Of a stretch of DNA of 64,000 nt, positions 16,638 to 25,799 are shown piece by piece; position 1 is the first letter of the stretch; each line of letters begins with the position of its first letter. This DNA is from Candidatus Neomarinimicrobiota bacterium (lineage in GTDB: Bacteria; Fidelibacterota; Marinisomatia; Marinisomatales; TCS55). The notes below the pieces were generated by a model. The model did not search any database, was not told the origin of the DNA, and saw only the letters and a program-made list of their open reading frames with translations. The translations under genes were made by a program, and so were the position numbers. The DNA lies in NCBI GenBank assembly GCA_018651745.1, contig JABIDL010000010.1, positions 1 to 64,000 on the forward strand, read 5' to 3'.

Positions 16638-17095
16638 TTATCAATGACTGCGCCAAGACCTCTTAATCGGTAAATGGTTTTATCTGATTCTGTTATTTTG
16701 TAAGAAGATTCATCAAATTTTTCACCAATTTCTTCCGCTTCATGCTTTTTCATTTTTAATGCTTGTTCATCTGAGAGAACTAATTTTTCTAGCGTTCCTT
16801 CTGCTACAACTTTTTTCCCTTTTGCTGTTACTGGGAATACAATAACACCGTCGTCCACTTTGACTTGAATAGTTTCATATTCTCGATCGCTTGAAACTTC
16901 AATCCAACACCCGCGCATTTTGCAAACATCAATAATAGTACCGGTGATTTGTACTTGTTTGTTTACATATGTTTCCGGTGCATCTAAAATGGATGAAACC
17001 GATGTGGGTGATTCAAGGGTAAACTTTTCCCCTAATGATTGCTGTGCAAACAAGATTGAAGATGAAAGTAGGATGATTGTAATGGAATGATGCAT
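16634..17095 (-). CDS. DUF4920 exported protein
   Basis: 153 residues with a signal peptide (cleavage after about residue 17, FAQQS). The core matches DUF4920: a beta-rich OB-like domain (QVQITGTIIDV, about 47-57) with the conserved CKMRGCW (about 58-64). The paired cysteines plus tryptophan resemble a metal- or redox-active site. Function unknown. It is coupled to the PepSY membrane protein and sits between the peroxiredoxin and YgbA-like genes, which fits a redox or metal-stress theme by inference. Confidence 0.8.
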   Translation of the reverse strand: MHHSITIILLSSSILFAQQSLGEKFTLESPTSVSSILDAPETYVNKQVQITGTIIDVCKMRGCWIEVSSDREYETIQVKVDDGVIVFPVTAKGKKVVAEGTLEKLVLSDEQALKMKKHEAEEIGEKFDESSYKITESDKTIYRLRGLGAVIDK

Positions 17096-17148
17096 GTTTT
17101 ACCCCCAATTATTGTATATAATATTACCAATTTTTATTTGATTATTAG

Positions 17149-17172
17149 AACGGTTTTTGATCCGAAACCGTT
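17149..17172 (-). terminator. Hairpin just after the YgbA-like gene
   Basis: AACGGTTT (17149-17156) and AAACCGTT (17165-17172) form a perfect 8-bp stem with an 8-base loop, ten bases past the YgbA-like stop. No immediate T-run follows on the minus strand, only AT-rich DNA, so termination is likely but not certain. Confidence 0.4.
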
Positions 17173-17181
17173 ACCCAAAGA

Positions 17182-17544
17182 TTAAGCTTCCCTCAAAATT
17201 GACATTTCATCTATGTAATGCCGAATCGTCATAATGGGATGATGCATCAACATACGTGGACCTGCAAATTTCATCACGAGTTTTATTTTTTCACGCATAT
17301 CCGGTTTATAACAATGTACTTCGCACTTCGCACAAGTTGGTTTATCTTCATCAAATGGACAATGGATAAGGCGGTGCTTAGCGTATTCAGATAAATGGCT
17401 GCATTCGGAACAAAGATCGCTGGTCTTCTCATGTTTTTTCCTACAATATATTTGTATCATTGCATCCACAGTTTGCTTCTCCCTGATGCGCCGCGGATCA
17501 TGTAACTGATTATTTTGTGAAGCGGTTGATTGTTTTTTATTCAT
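17182..17544 (-). CDS. YgbA-like 'nitrous oxide-stimulated promoter' family protein
   Basis: 120 residues from the ATG at 17544 (an in-frame ATG at 17571 is an alternative; neither has a clear ribosome site). It has RRIREKQTVDAMIQIYC, then three cysteine pairs or clusters: CSEC, HCPF near the middle, and CAKCEVHCY (about 91-99). It ends with GPRMLMHHPIM. This matches the small cysteine-rich YgbA_NO family, whose E. coli member is induced by nitric oxide through NsrR. Probably a metal- or Fe-S-binding cytoplasmic protein tied to nitrosative stress. No NsrR site is recognised here. Confidence 0.8.
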   Translation of the reverse strand: MNKKQSTASQNNQLHDPRRIREKQTVDAMIQIYCRKKHEKTSDLCSECSHLSEYAKHRLIHCPFDEDKPTCAKCEVHCYKPDMREKIKLVMKFAGPRMLMHHPIMTIRHYIDEMSILREA

Positions 17545-17606
17545 GATATTGAATTCATAATTGCAATGCATTCTGCACCGAAATTTATGGAAGGAATCAC
17601 TTGTAT

Positions 17607-18740
17607 TTACATTCCTTTGAATTCGGACATCATTTTTAGGAAATCATCTGACCAAACTTTAAAGTTGTCCCGTTCAATTTCTGCTCGCATGGTATCCATA
17701 AGCGATAGATAATATTTCAAGTTATGAAGAGAGGCAAGTCGTAGTCCGAAAATTTCATTTACATTTAATAAATGACGGATATATGATCTCGAATATTGGG
17801 CGCAAAGTGGACAGGAACAGGATGCATCCACCGGATCCAAATCAGTTTTAAAGGTTTCATTTTTCAAGTTCAATACGCCATTTGATGTAAACACTTGTCC
17901 GTTTCGAGCATTCCGTGTTGGAAGCACACAGTCAAACATGTCCATCCCAGCACGAACAGATCGTACTAGATCGGTTGGCCTTCCTACTCCCATCAAATAC
18001 CGCGGCTGTTTTTTTGGCAATGTTGAATCCAAGAATTCTATCATTTCAAACATGGCGCTTTTTTCTTCACCAACAGCCAATCCGCCAACGGCAATCCCGC
18101 ACGTCGATAATGGAACCAAAGCTTCCGCACTTTTAAATCTTAGATCCTCGAAAACGCTTCCCTGTACAATCGGAAATAATGTTTGATCCCAATCGTGGAT
18201 TGGACCGTACTTGGAAAGATAATCATTACAACGAATTGCCCAATCCGTCGTTCGATTAACTGCTTTTTGAACCGTTTTATAATCTGCATTCCCAATCGGG
18301 CATTCATCAAATGCCATAATAATATCCGACCCAAGTGATCGCTGAATTTCCATTGAAAATTCTGGCGTAAAATGATGACTGCTTCCGTCCAAATGTGACT
18401 GAAACTCAACCCCTTCATCGGAAATTTTATTCATCCTTGAAAGTGAATAAACCTGATAACCGCCGCTGTCGGTTAAGAGAGCACCCGGCCAATTCATAAA
18501 AGTGTGCAAACCGCCGGCTCGTTCAATAATTTTATGTCCCGGCCTCAAATAAAGATGATATGTATTTCCTAAAATTAAGTTTGATCCGAGTGAGGTCACT
18601 TCCTCAGGTGAAAGTGATTTAACAGCACCTTGTGTCCCAATCGGCATAAAAACTGGTGTTTTAATACTTCCGTGCTGAGTATCTAGCACGCCGGTTCTCG
18701 CTGATGTTCGAGAGTCCTGATGATTTACGGTAAATTTCAA
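17607..18740 (-). CDS. tgt: Queuine/preQ1 tRNA-ribosyltransferase
   Basis: 377 residues. It exchanges guanine-34 in GUN-anticodon tRNAs (Asn, Asp, His, Tyr) for preQ1. The substrate motif LTDSGGYQV, the nucleophile region FDECPIG, the GVGRP loop and DMFDCVLPTRNARNG are all present, as is the C-terminal zinc site CSCPLCAQYSRSYIRH. The only in-frame start compatible with the upstream stop is TTG at 18740, which gives the usual N-terminus. The tRNA-Asn(GTT) at 115-186 is a natural substrate. Confidence 0.96.
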   Translation of the reverse strand: MKFTVNHQDSRTSARTGVLDTQHGSIKTPVFMPIGTQGAVKSLSPEEVTSLGSNLILGNTYHLYLRPGHKIIERAGGLHTFMNWPGALLTDSGGYQVYSLSRMNKISDEGVEFQSHLDGSSHHFTPEFSMEIQRSLGSDIIMAFDECPIGNADYKTVQKAVNRTTDWAIRCNDYLSKYGPIHDWDQTLFPIVQGSVFEDLRFKSAEALVPLSTCGIAVGGLAVGEEKSAMFEMIEFLDSTLPKKQPRYLMGVGRPTDLVRSVRAGMDMFDCVLPTRNARNGQVFTSNGVLNLKNETFKTDLDPVDASCSCPLCAQYSRSYIRHLLNVNEIFGLRLASLHNLKYYLSLMDTMRAEIERDNFKVWSDDFLKMMSEFKGM

Positions 18741-18794
18741 AAGTGAATTATTTTAATTATGAAACAACAACTGTGAACCAAAGGGTAAAATAAA

Positions 18795-21700
18795 TTACCA
18801 ATCATATCCCATAGAAAAAATCCATTGAGGACGAGACGTGGTAAATCCGGGTTCTATATCCCATGCTGCATCTATTCTGAATAAATAAAGGAACGGTATT
18901 TTTACGCCAACGCCGAATGTCGAAAAAACCGGTGAAAATGAATCCGGAATGGATGTTCCGTATTTGTCTTGCAACATTGATTGATCGTTGAATTCATCCA
19001 TAGAATCCCATGCAGCTCCAATATCCATAAATAGGATTCCATGGATGTTCCCAAAAATACCGCCGGAACCAAGCGCAATATAATCGATAAATGGAAACCT
19101 GAGCTCAATGTTTGCTAGCGCTACATTTTTCCCGTATCGTTCAGCAAATCGCGCACCTCTAAGGGGAAAAACATATTCTGATAAGTAAATATCTTCTAGA
19201 AATGTCCGGCTTGAATCAACAAGTAAATTCTGTTGCCATTGATTTGGATCTTGCTTACCGTTTGTTTCACCTAATCCTGCGAACCAAAGTCCATCTCCAC
19301 CAAGATAATATTTTTGCGGATCATTTCCAATACTTGCCCCCAATGTTAATCTTCCGGCAAGTGTTACCCTTCTAGAAATCCTTTGATATTTCCGTAGATC
19401 AATGGAAAATGTGGTAAAATTAAGGGTTTTGGATCCAATACCGGGACTGAACCGGATCGTTGAATTTGTTCTAAATCCATCAACCGGTCCGGTATATCCA
19501 TTTACGGAATTATCATAAATCCAACCGATATGCGGAGTTAAAATCGAAAAACCAAATGCGGTATCTAATGCAGTTGTATTGGTCCATGAATCAAGCTCAA
19601 AGAGGTCGTAATCAATAAAATTAAGAGATATCCCGCTTTCTAATCTGTTAAATCTATTAAACGGTCTCGATACATAACCGGATAATCCATAATGCCTGAG
19701 CCTACCAACAAGTTGATTCAAAAAACCAGTTTCTGGATAATACCGAATGCCTGCATCAAATAGGTTTGCGATATGGAACCCGGAAAGATAAAGATTGGTC
19801 CGATTTTTTAAATACGCGTAACTGAGATAATAATCGCTGTCTTTTAAGGTAAGCACCAGCTCGGTTCCCAAAATAATTTGATGATCACCCATAATATCAC
19901 TAAAGGCAAACATGGCCATCCCGGAAGCGCCAAACATGGTATTGTATGATGGATAGCCTGTGGCAATATCAAGTGAGAATTTCGTTTTATAGGACTGAGA
20001 AATATATCCGCCATCTTCGGTTCGCAAGCTGTCCAGCCCAGTAAATAAATCAACATCAGCTTCTTCATTATTATCTTGATTGTTATGAACATAATCGGGA
20101 GCAAAAATGTATCTGGCAAAATCCCTACCACGACCACGGCGACCACTTCTATTTTTATCCTGTCGCAAATCCGCGAGTACATCCCCATCAGTTTCTGCAG
20201 AAGTAATAAACCCTGTCACTGGAATGTCTTTTGTTTCAAGATTGCTCGGATTCGTTAAAGTAAATACATCCCAACCTCTATCAGTATATCCGGAAAAAAC
20301 CATCAATTCTCCGTTCGAAGAAAGACTGGGTTGAAAGATACCGGTCAAAACATTGGTAACCGTTTCAGCCGATCCGGTTGTCAAATCATGAGATACCAAA
20401 TTCCACACACCATTTCTATCAGAAGTAAAAAATAGTTTTTGAGATTGGTCAATCCAAATTGGACCGTTTTCATGATATTTTGTGGAAGTAATCCGAGACA
20501 TTGAACCGGATTCAATATTTAAGGTGTAAATGTCTCGTTGCCCATAATCGTGATCTACCATTTCAAATTCAGAATCTATCATTCCGAGCCGATCAGTTTG
20601 AAATTGATCTCCACGCGATGATACAAATGCAATTTCAGTTCCATCCTGATTCCATGCCGGATCAAAATCTGCAAAAAAATCATTTGTTAAATTTGTCAGC
20701 GTTTCGGTATCCAAATCATATATGTAAAGATCGCTGGAAGATTTATCATTACCAACAAACGCGATTTGGTTTTTTACAGGGTTCCACGCCGCAGTGAAAA
20801 TGCCGTCTAAATCAAAGGGGATCTTTTCTCTTTTGAGTGTTTTCACATCGATAATATAAAGTGCATCTTGTTTCCCGGATTTTGCTGCAAACACTATGCG
20901 TTCATTATCAGGTGCCCAAGATATTCCAGGTTGGAGGAATTTCAATTCTTCAAAATCTAAGGATCGGTTTCCCTTTACGAGCCGTTTTATTTCTGTCCCA
21001 TCAATCGCATCCAATAAATAAATATCTGTATGTCCCAGCCGATCACTTAATACCGCAATACGGCTACCATCCGGAGACAACGCCGGAGATAAATTCATGA
21101 AGTTTTTTTCCTTTTCATGATCCGTTAGACGTTTCGCGATATCTTCAATTTCATCCCTATCTTTCACGTCCGGCCAATATTCCTTCTTCAGATATTTATG
21201 CCATTGGTTAGTTAGATCTTCAAAATCCATTCCCAAAACACGCTTAAACCCTTTTTCTGTAGATTGGCTTGTGTGTATTTCCCAAAATATTTCCCCTATT
21301 TTTTCCCGTCCATACTTCTGGGCTATAAACCGCCATACCGATTGACCACCTTTATATGCTAAGAAATAATCCAATTCTTCAATGGCGGGAATATATTCGT
21401 TAATCGCAAGATCTCGTAAAATCATATCGGCTTCTGTGTCCCAATTCATAGACAAAAATTCTGCCAAACCTTCATTTGCCCAAAGAGGTAAGCGAGTTTT
21501 AACCTGCCGCGATACCATATTTTGCAACGACCCTCCATAAACCATATCATTAATCATTGCATGAACTAACTCATGGTGAATTACATGCCTAAATTGTTCA
21601 TAATTACCTTCAAAAGGAATGACAACTCTATTTTTATACAATTCTGTTACGCCACCAACGCCTTCCACCATATAAGCTTGTGTTACATTACTTTGCTGGA

Positions 21701-21980
21701 AATCGTTGTGGGATAGGTAAACAATAATGGAAACACGATCTTTCAGGGTCCATCTCAAATGTTTTGAAATCTGTTCATAGGAATTCTCAGCCTCTTCGGC
21801 AGTGAATTTTGCGATATGTTTTTCATCTTGATAATAATAAATATCAAAATGAGTCGAAGAGATAAAAGACCAATCGAAAACATTATACTGAACTTTATTT
21901 TGTCCGAAAGATTGGGCAAGCCCACCCTGAGCGAACAAGCAAAGGATCCAGATTAAATTGAGATGTTTCATTCTTTTCAT
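18795..21980 (-). CDS. Secreted metallopeptidase-like / beta-propeller / outer-membrane barrel fusion
   Basis: About 1060 residues with a signal peptide (LIWILCLFAQGGLAQ). Using the longest frame (ATG at 22007), residues 50-280 form a gluzincin-like domain with HELVH (145-149) and a downstream NEGLAEF (178-184) holding the third ligand, as in peptidase MA. Residues about 305-650 carry TolB/PD40-type repeats (LSPDGSRIAVLSD, WAPDNERIVFAA, WNQDGTEIAFVSSRG). The last about 370 residues look like a BamA/surface-antigen barrel, ending in FSMGYDW with the C-terminal aromatic. It is probably outer-membrane anchored. The substrate, and whether it cleaves anything, are unknown. ATG 21980 fits the signal peptide best. 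Confidence 0.75.
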   Translation of the reverse strand: MKRMKHLNLIWILCLFAQGGLAQSFGQNKVQYNVFDWSFISSTHFDIYYYQDEKHIAKFTAEEAENSYEQISKHLRWTLKDRVSIIVYLSHNDFQQSNVTQAYMVEGVGGVTELYKNRVVIPFEGNYEQFRHVIHHELVHAMINDMVYGGSLQNMVSRQVKTRLPLWANEGLAEFLSMNWDTEADMILRDLAINEYIPAIEELDYFLAYKGGQSVWRFIAQKYGREKIGEIFWEIHTSQSTEKGFKRVLGMDFEDLTNQWHKYLKKEYWPDVKDRDEIEDIAKRLTDHEKEKNFMNLSPALSPDGSRIAVLSDRLGHTDIYLLDAIDGTEIKRLVKGNRSLDFEELKFLQPGISWAPDNERIVFAAKSGKQDALYIIDVKTLKREKIPFDLDGIFTAAWNPVKNQIAFVGNDKSSSDLYIYDLDTETLTNLTNDFFADFDPAWNQDGTEIAFVSSRGDQFQTDRLGMIDSEFEMVDHDYGQRDIYTLNIESGSMSRITSTKYHENGPIWIDQSQKLFFTSDRNGVWNLVSHDLTTGSAETVTNVLTGIFQPSLSSNGELMVFSGYTDRGWDVFTLTNPSNLETKDIPVTGFITSAETDGDVLADLRQDKNRSGRRGRGRDFARYIFAPDYVHNNQDNNEEADVDLFTGLDSLRTEDGGYISQSYKTKFSLDIATGYPSYNTMFGASGMAMFAFSDIMGDHQIILGTELVLTLKDSDYYLSYAYLKNRTNLYLSGFHIANLFDAGIRYYPETGFLNQLVGRLRHYGLSGYVSRPFNRFNRLESGISLNFIDYDLFELDSWTNTTALDTAFGFSILTPHIGWIYDNSVNGYTGPVDGFRTNSTIRFSPGIGSKTLNFTTFSIDLRKYQRISRRVTLAGRLTLGASIGNDPQKYYLGGDGLWFAGLGETNGKQDPNQWQQNLLVDSSRTFLEDIYLSEYVFPLRGARFAERYGKNVALANIELRFPFIDYIALGSGGIFGNIHGILFMDIGAAWDSMDEFNDQSMLQDKYGTSIPDSFSPVFSTFGVGVKIPFLYLFRIDAAWDIEPGFTTSRPQWIFSMGYDW

Positions 21981-22181
21981 ACCAGTATGATTCAACATTG
22001 GTTCCATGACAGTAATTTACGAATTCCTGACATTATTTAATGGTTTCTAGTATTGAATTCGCCTTAGAATAATGAAGTCTATTTCTCTGACGGATTCACT
22101 GATAGAAAGTTAATATAGATGATCTAATTATCAATACAATTCAATTGACTCGATGGAACGAGGTTTTTAGTTTCCGTTGCT

Positions 22182-22922
22182 ATGGACTTACCCGTCTATT
22201 TTATTTCCGACATTCATCTCATGCTGGACAAATCCGAGAAGGAGAAAATTCGGCGCGAGAAACTATTCACCTTCCTCAGACAGGTAAGGTCAACAGGCGG
22301 CACCTTATTTATTGTCGGCGATATATTCGATTTTTATTTTGAATATAGAGATGTGATTCCAAAATCCTATTTCGATTTTTATCATGAATTATATCTTGTC
22401 AAGCAATCCGGTGTGGATATTCATTATATGCTGGGTAATCATGATTTCTGGGTTTTGGACTTTATTACAGAGGAAATCACAACACATACGTATTTTAAAG
22501 ACACTTCATTTAACATAAACGGAAAAACATTTTACATAACGCATGGCGATGGGCATCTTTCTTGGGATCGTGGGTACAGATTGTTAAAATCACTTATCCA
22601 GAGCAAAGCCTTTATTTGGCTTTATCGGTATCTTCACCCTAACATTGGGTATAAATTTGGCAAATGGATTTCCAAAAAGGGTAAACATTATGAACACGAT
22701 GATACTTATAACCGAAAGATATTAAACGATTTGAAGAAATTTGCTTCCAAACTTACGGAGAGCGGCACTGATTTTATTATATGTGGGCATTACCATCAGG
22801 CCACCATCACAGATATTGGTCCAGGTAAACTCGTTATTTTAGGAGATTGGCTTTCTATCTTCACTTACGGATTGTTTGATGGCAATGAATTTTCTCTCAA
22901 CACGTGGAAAAATGATGTGTAA
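22182..22922 (+). CDS. lpxH: UDP-2,3-diacylglucosamine hydrolase, LpxH type
   Basis: 246 residues of the calcineurin-like metallophosphoesterase family. It removes UMP from UDP-2,3-diacylglucosamine to give lipid X in lipid A synthesis. The five metal motifs are in order: SDIHL (9-13), GDIFDF, GNHDFW, HGDGH and GHYHQ. An LpxH assignment over other phosphoesterases rests on the motif spacing and length. It agrees with the KDO and LPS-export genes nearby. It begins a three-gene plus-strand unit. Confidence 0.85.
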   Translation: MDLPVYFISDIHLMLDKSEKEKIRREKLFTFLRQVRSTGGTLFIVGDIFDFYFEYRDVIPKSYFDFYHELYLVKQSGVDIHYMLGNHDFWVLDFITEEITTHTYFKDTSFNINGKTFYITHGDGHLSWDRGYRLLKSLIQSKAFIWLYRYLHPNIGYKFGKWISKKGKHYEHDDTYNRKILNDLKKFASKLTESGTDFIICGHYHQATITDIGPGKLVILGDWLSIFTYGLFDGNEFSLNTWKNDV

Positions 22923-24039
22923 GCAAATCGTTTTAATTTTATTGGCAGGAAGTGTTTTATCCTTTAATGGTTGTTCTAAGATAAAGGGATTATTCGGAAA
23001 GAAAGATGTTACTGCAGAAATTAGTTTTGATGAAGTGGAGCGACTACGAATGGCATATCAGGAAGGTAAAATTCAGGCGCTTGAAGAGCTCATCAGCATT
23101 TATCACGACTCAAACCAACCGTTTGATTTCAGAATCGCCGCCGGTAAAGCATTAGCAGAAACGCATCATCCTACCGCCTTAAATGCTATCGCTCAAACTG
23201 TGGCAGATGCTGAAGCGATGGATTTATCTTTAATGAACACCTCAATTGAGCTACTCGCAACGTTTAAAGATAATCCAAAGGCTGCTGATGCAATGGTTCG
23301 CGCAATGCACCAAGTGGAAGAAAAAACAAATGAACTACATATGGCACTCATCCGAAATTTGAATAAAGTGCGGACCAAAGATCAAGTGTTTGCGCTATTA
23401 GAATTATATGAAATAAGTAAAGCAAATTTGAACCGAACAGAAAAACTTTTGACGGAAACACTCGGTGCTCTCGGAACTGCAGAAGTTGTTCCGATTTTAC
23501 TTTCCATTTCTAAAGATCCGGAAATCAATGTTGGAATCCGAAACCGCGCCATAGAAATTCTGGGGAAAAAAGAACCGATGGAAGTAGCTACCGCATTCGC
23601 AGAACTGCTCGGAGATCCAAAAACCAATATGGAAGTGCGTGATTTTGCCTTTAATACGCTTGGCGGTGTGAAAGAAGAAAATCTGATACTTGCTCTGCTC
23701 CAGACTTACAATACGGGGAAAAAACAATACTTCAGCATGCTGAATACTGTATTAGACGCACTTGGAGAATTCAATGATGCAGAAGTGCGGCTTGCGGTAA
23801 CAGAAATTGCATTAAATGAGGATTATTCTCCGGCGCTCAGAATGAAAGCTATTCAAAAACTTGGTGAATTTGGTGACAAGAACGTCATCCCAAAACTGCT
23901 TAATGTTCTAGAAACATCAGATAATTATATTTATAGGAATGCCATTATCAGATCGCTGGATGCCATGGGAGAATTGGAATCACATGAACAAACATTGAGA
24001 CGATTGGCGTTTGAAGCGCATCTAGGAAAAACACAATGA
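22912..24039 (+). CDS. HEAT-repeat lipoprotein
   Basis: About 375 residues from ATG 22912 (or 22915), overlapping the end of lpxH. A signal peptide ends in a lipobox-like SFNGC. The rest is a ladder of about 35-residue alpha-helical HEAT/PBS-lyase-type repeats, each with a conserved RxxAIxxLG-like helix (for example IRNRAIEILG, ALRMKAIQKLGEFGDK). Such solenoids mediate protein binding. It is probably anchored in the envelope and interacts with the product of the next gene, with which it overlaps by 4 bases (ATGA). No enzymatic function is visible. Confidence 0.7.
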   Translation: MMCKQIVLILLAGSVLSFNGCSKIKGLFGKKDVTAEISFDEVERLRMAYQEGKIQALEELISIYHDSNQPFDFRIAAGKALAETHHPTALNAIAQTVADAEAMDLSLMNTSIELLATFKDNPKAADAMVRAMHQVEEKTNELHMALIRNLNKVRTKDQVFALLELYEISKANLNRTEKLLTETLGALGTAEVVPILLSISKDPEINVGIRNRAIEILGKKEPMEVATAFAELLGDPKTNMEVRDFAFNTLGGVKEENLILALLQTYNTGKKQYFSMLNTVLDALGEFNDAEVRLAVTEIALNEDYSPALRMKAIQKLGEFGDKNVIPKLLNVLETSDNYIYRNAIIRSLDAMGELESHEQTLRRLAFEAHLGKTQ

Positions 24040-24854
24040 TGAGACAAATTACTCTACTCACAACCCTAGGTTTTTTGCTGGCGCAGGAACCTCTAGACAG
24101 TCTAAACACCGATTCATTAAGCTTGCAAGATATACCATCCATTGATTCAGTTTCAGCCGGCGAGGGTTCAGATCCGATCGTTCCTATCCCACCTTTACGG
24201 TTAGAAGATGATAAAGAACCAATGCTAGAAATGGGTGATAAATTTTTTAATTTTGAACCCCGTATAGACAAACTTGAAAGTGAAATAGATTCACTTAAAA
24301 TGATGGTTAAATTTTACCAAAAATCTCAAGGTGTGCCATCCTTGGATGAAGCATTGCTCAACCTAATAAAAATCCCCCAACTCAGACATCGGGTTGAATT
24401 AACTAACGGAACGATTATTATCGGAGAATTGATTGAAGAAAATTTAGATTTTATCATTCTTCAGACCAGCCTTGGCCGTTTAAAAATTGATTCAGAAAAA
24501 GTATTACATATTTTCGAAGAAGAACCTGTAAGTGCAAAAATTGAAATATTTGGAGAACCTTTTGTAAATGCTTTCCCGGATAGAGAAGAAATTACCGGAA
24601 TGGTAAAAAATACAGGTAAATCCAGAGCAGATTTTGTACGTGTTATTGCAAATCTCTGGACCAAAACCACTGACATTGCCGGAAAAGATTCTTCTTTTGT
24701 CAGCGGAACCGAAATAACCTATTCCACCGGCGTAATAACCGATTCTGCATTAGAACCGGGCGCCACTACACAGTTTAAAGTTATTGTACCCTTATCAGAT
24801 GAAAATGATGTTGAATATCGGACCTACGACCTTCGCTGGGTCGAAACAGATTAA
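24036..24854 (+). CDS. Secreted protein: coiled coil, Sm-like unit, FxLYD-like end
   Basis: 272 residues with a signal peptide (about 1-17). It has a low-complexity acidic/proline linker, a short coiled coil (about 74-98, IDKLESEIDSLKMMV), then a Sm/SH3-like unit (119-160, LTNGTIIIGELIEE). The C-terminal beta-sandwich (about 165-270) is reminiscent of FxLYD-type domains (ITGMVKNTGKSRADFVRV). I do not recognise a named family. It is coupled to the HEAT lipoprotein and probably works with it in the periplasm. It ends 13 bases from the convergent argF. Confidence 0.6.
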   Translation: MMRQITLLTTLGFLLAQEPLDSLNTDSLSLQDIPSIDSVSAGEGSDPIVPIPPLRLEDDKEPMLEMGDKFFNFEPRIDKLESEIDSLKMMVKFYQKSQGVPSLDEALLNLIKIPQLRHRVELTNGTIIIGELIEENLDFIILQTSLGRLKIDSEKVLHIFEEEPVSAKIEIFGEPFVNAFPDREEITGMVKNTGKSRADFVRVIANLWTKTTDIAGKDSSFVSGTEITYSTGVITDSALEPGATTQFKVIVPLSDENDVEYRTYDLRWVETD

Positions 24855-24867
24855 GTTAAAATAATTC

Positions 24868-25785
24868 CTACTTAAACGTATTAAGCGAAACCATAATTGC
24901 ATTCTGCACGTGCATACGGTTTTCCGCTTCATCAAACACCACCGAATACGAAGCTTCCATAACACCGTCGGAAACTTCACGTCCGCGTTCCGCGGGAAGA
25001 CAATGCAAAAATAATGAATCCTTCCCTGTTTTTTCCATAAGATTTTCATTGACTTGAAAATCCGCAAATAATTTTTCGCGCTCTTCAGCTTCATCTTTTT
25101 GTCCCATAGACGCCCAGACATCCGTATAAACTACATCAGCGCCATCTACAGCGGATGAAGGATCATGGGAAAGTTCAAATGTTGATTCGGTTGAATTATC
25201 TACCATTGCAATTGTTTTTGAATCCGGCTCAAACTCACTTGGACAACAACAGATAAAATGCATGGGAAATACACTTGCCAAATGAAGCCAGGAATGCACA
25301 ATATTATTCCCATCTCCCATGTAGGTTATTTTTAAATCATCCAAATTGCCCCGGCGTTCCCAAATAGTCAGTATATCGGCCATTATTTGACAGGGATGGT
25401 TGTAATCCGTCAGTCCGTTTACAACAGGAGACGATGAATGCTCTGCCAGTTCCAACATATGGCTATGGTCAAAAAGCCTCGCCATAATCATATCGTTGTA
25501 TCGAGATACAACTCGGGCAATATCTTTAATCGCTTCACGCTTTCCGATTCCGATGTCATTGGGTCCAAGAAAGAGTGCGTGCCCTCCCATCCATTCGAAT
25601 CCTGTTTCAAAAGAAATGCGTGTCCGCGCAGACGGTTTGGCAAAAATCATCGCGAGAGATTGATCCTGAAACGGTTTGAATTTCTCTCTATTGTGGAACT
25701 TTATTTTTAATTCTTTTGCAAGATTTAAAAAATTCCAAACTTCTTCTTTAGAATAATCTGAAATGTGAAGAAAATGATTATGCAT
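24868..25785 (-). CDS. argF: Ornithine carbamoyltransferase
   Basis: 305 residues. It joins carbamoyl phosphate and ornithine to citrulline in arginine synthesis. The carbamoyl-phosphate motif SARTR is at about 54-58 (family STRTR), with DYNHPCQIMAD for the second substrate site and HCLPAERG near the C-terminus with the ornithine-binding Cys. These point to true ornithine carbamoyltransferase and not the acetyl- or succinylornithine forms of some Bacteroidota. It is the last gene of the minus-strand run from gatC, following hflC by 14 bases. No other arg gene is in the window. Confidence 0.93.
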   Translation of the reverse strand: MHNHFLHISDYSKEEVWNFLNLAKELKIKFHNREKFKPFQDQSLAMIFAKPSARTRISFETGFEWMGGHALFLGPNDIGIGKREAIKDIARVVSRYNDMIMARLFDHSHMLELAEHSSSPVVNGLTDYNHPCQIMADILTIWERRGNLDDLKITYMGDGNNIVHSWLHLASVFPMHFICCCPSEFEPDSKTIAMVDNSTESTFELSHDPSSAVDGADVVYTDVWASMGQKDEAEEREKLFADFQVNENLMEKTGKDSLFLHCLPAERGREVSDGVMEASYSVVFDEAENRMHVQNAIMVSLNTFK

Positions 25786-25799
25786 TATTCACCGATGAA

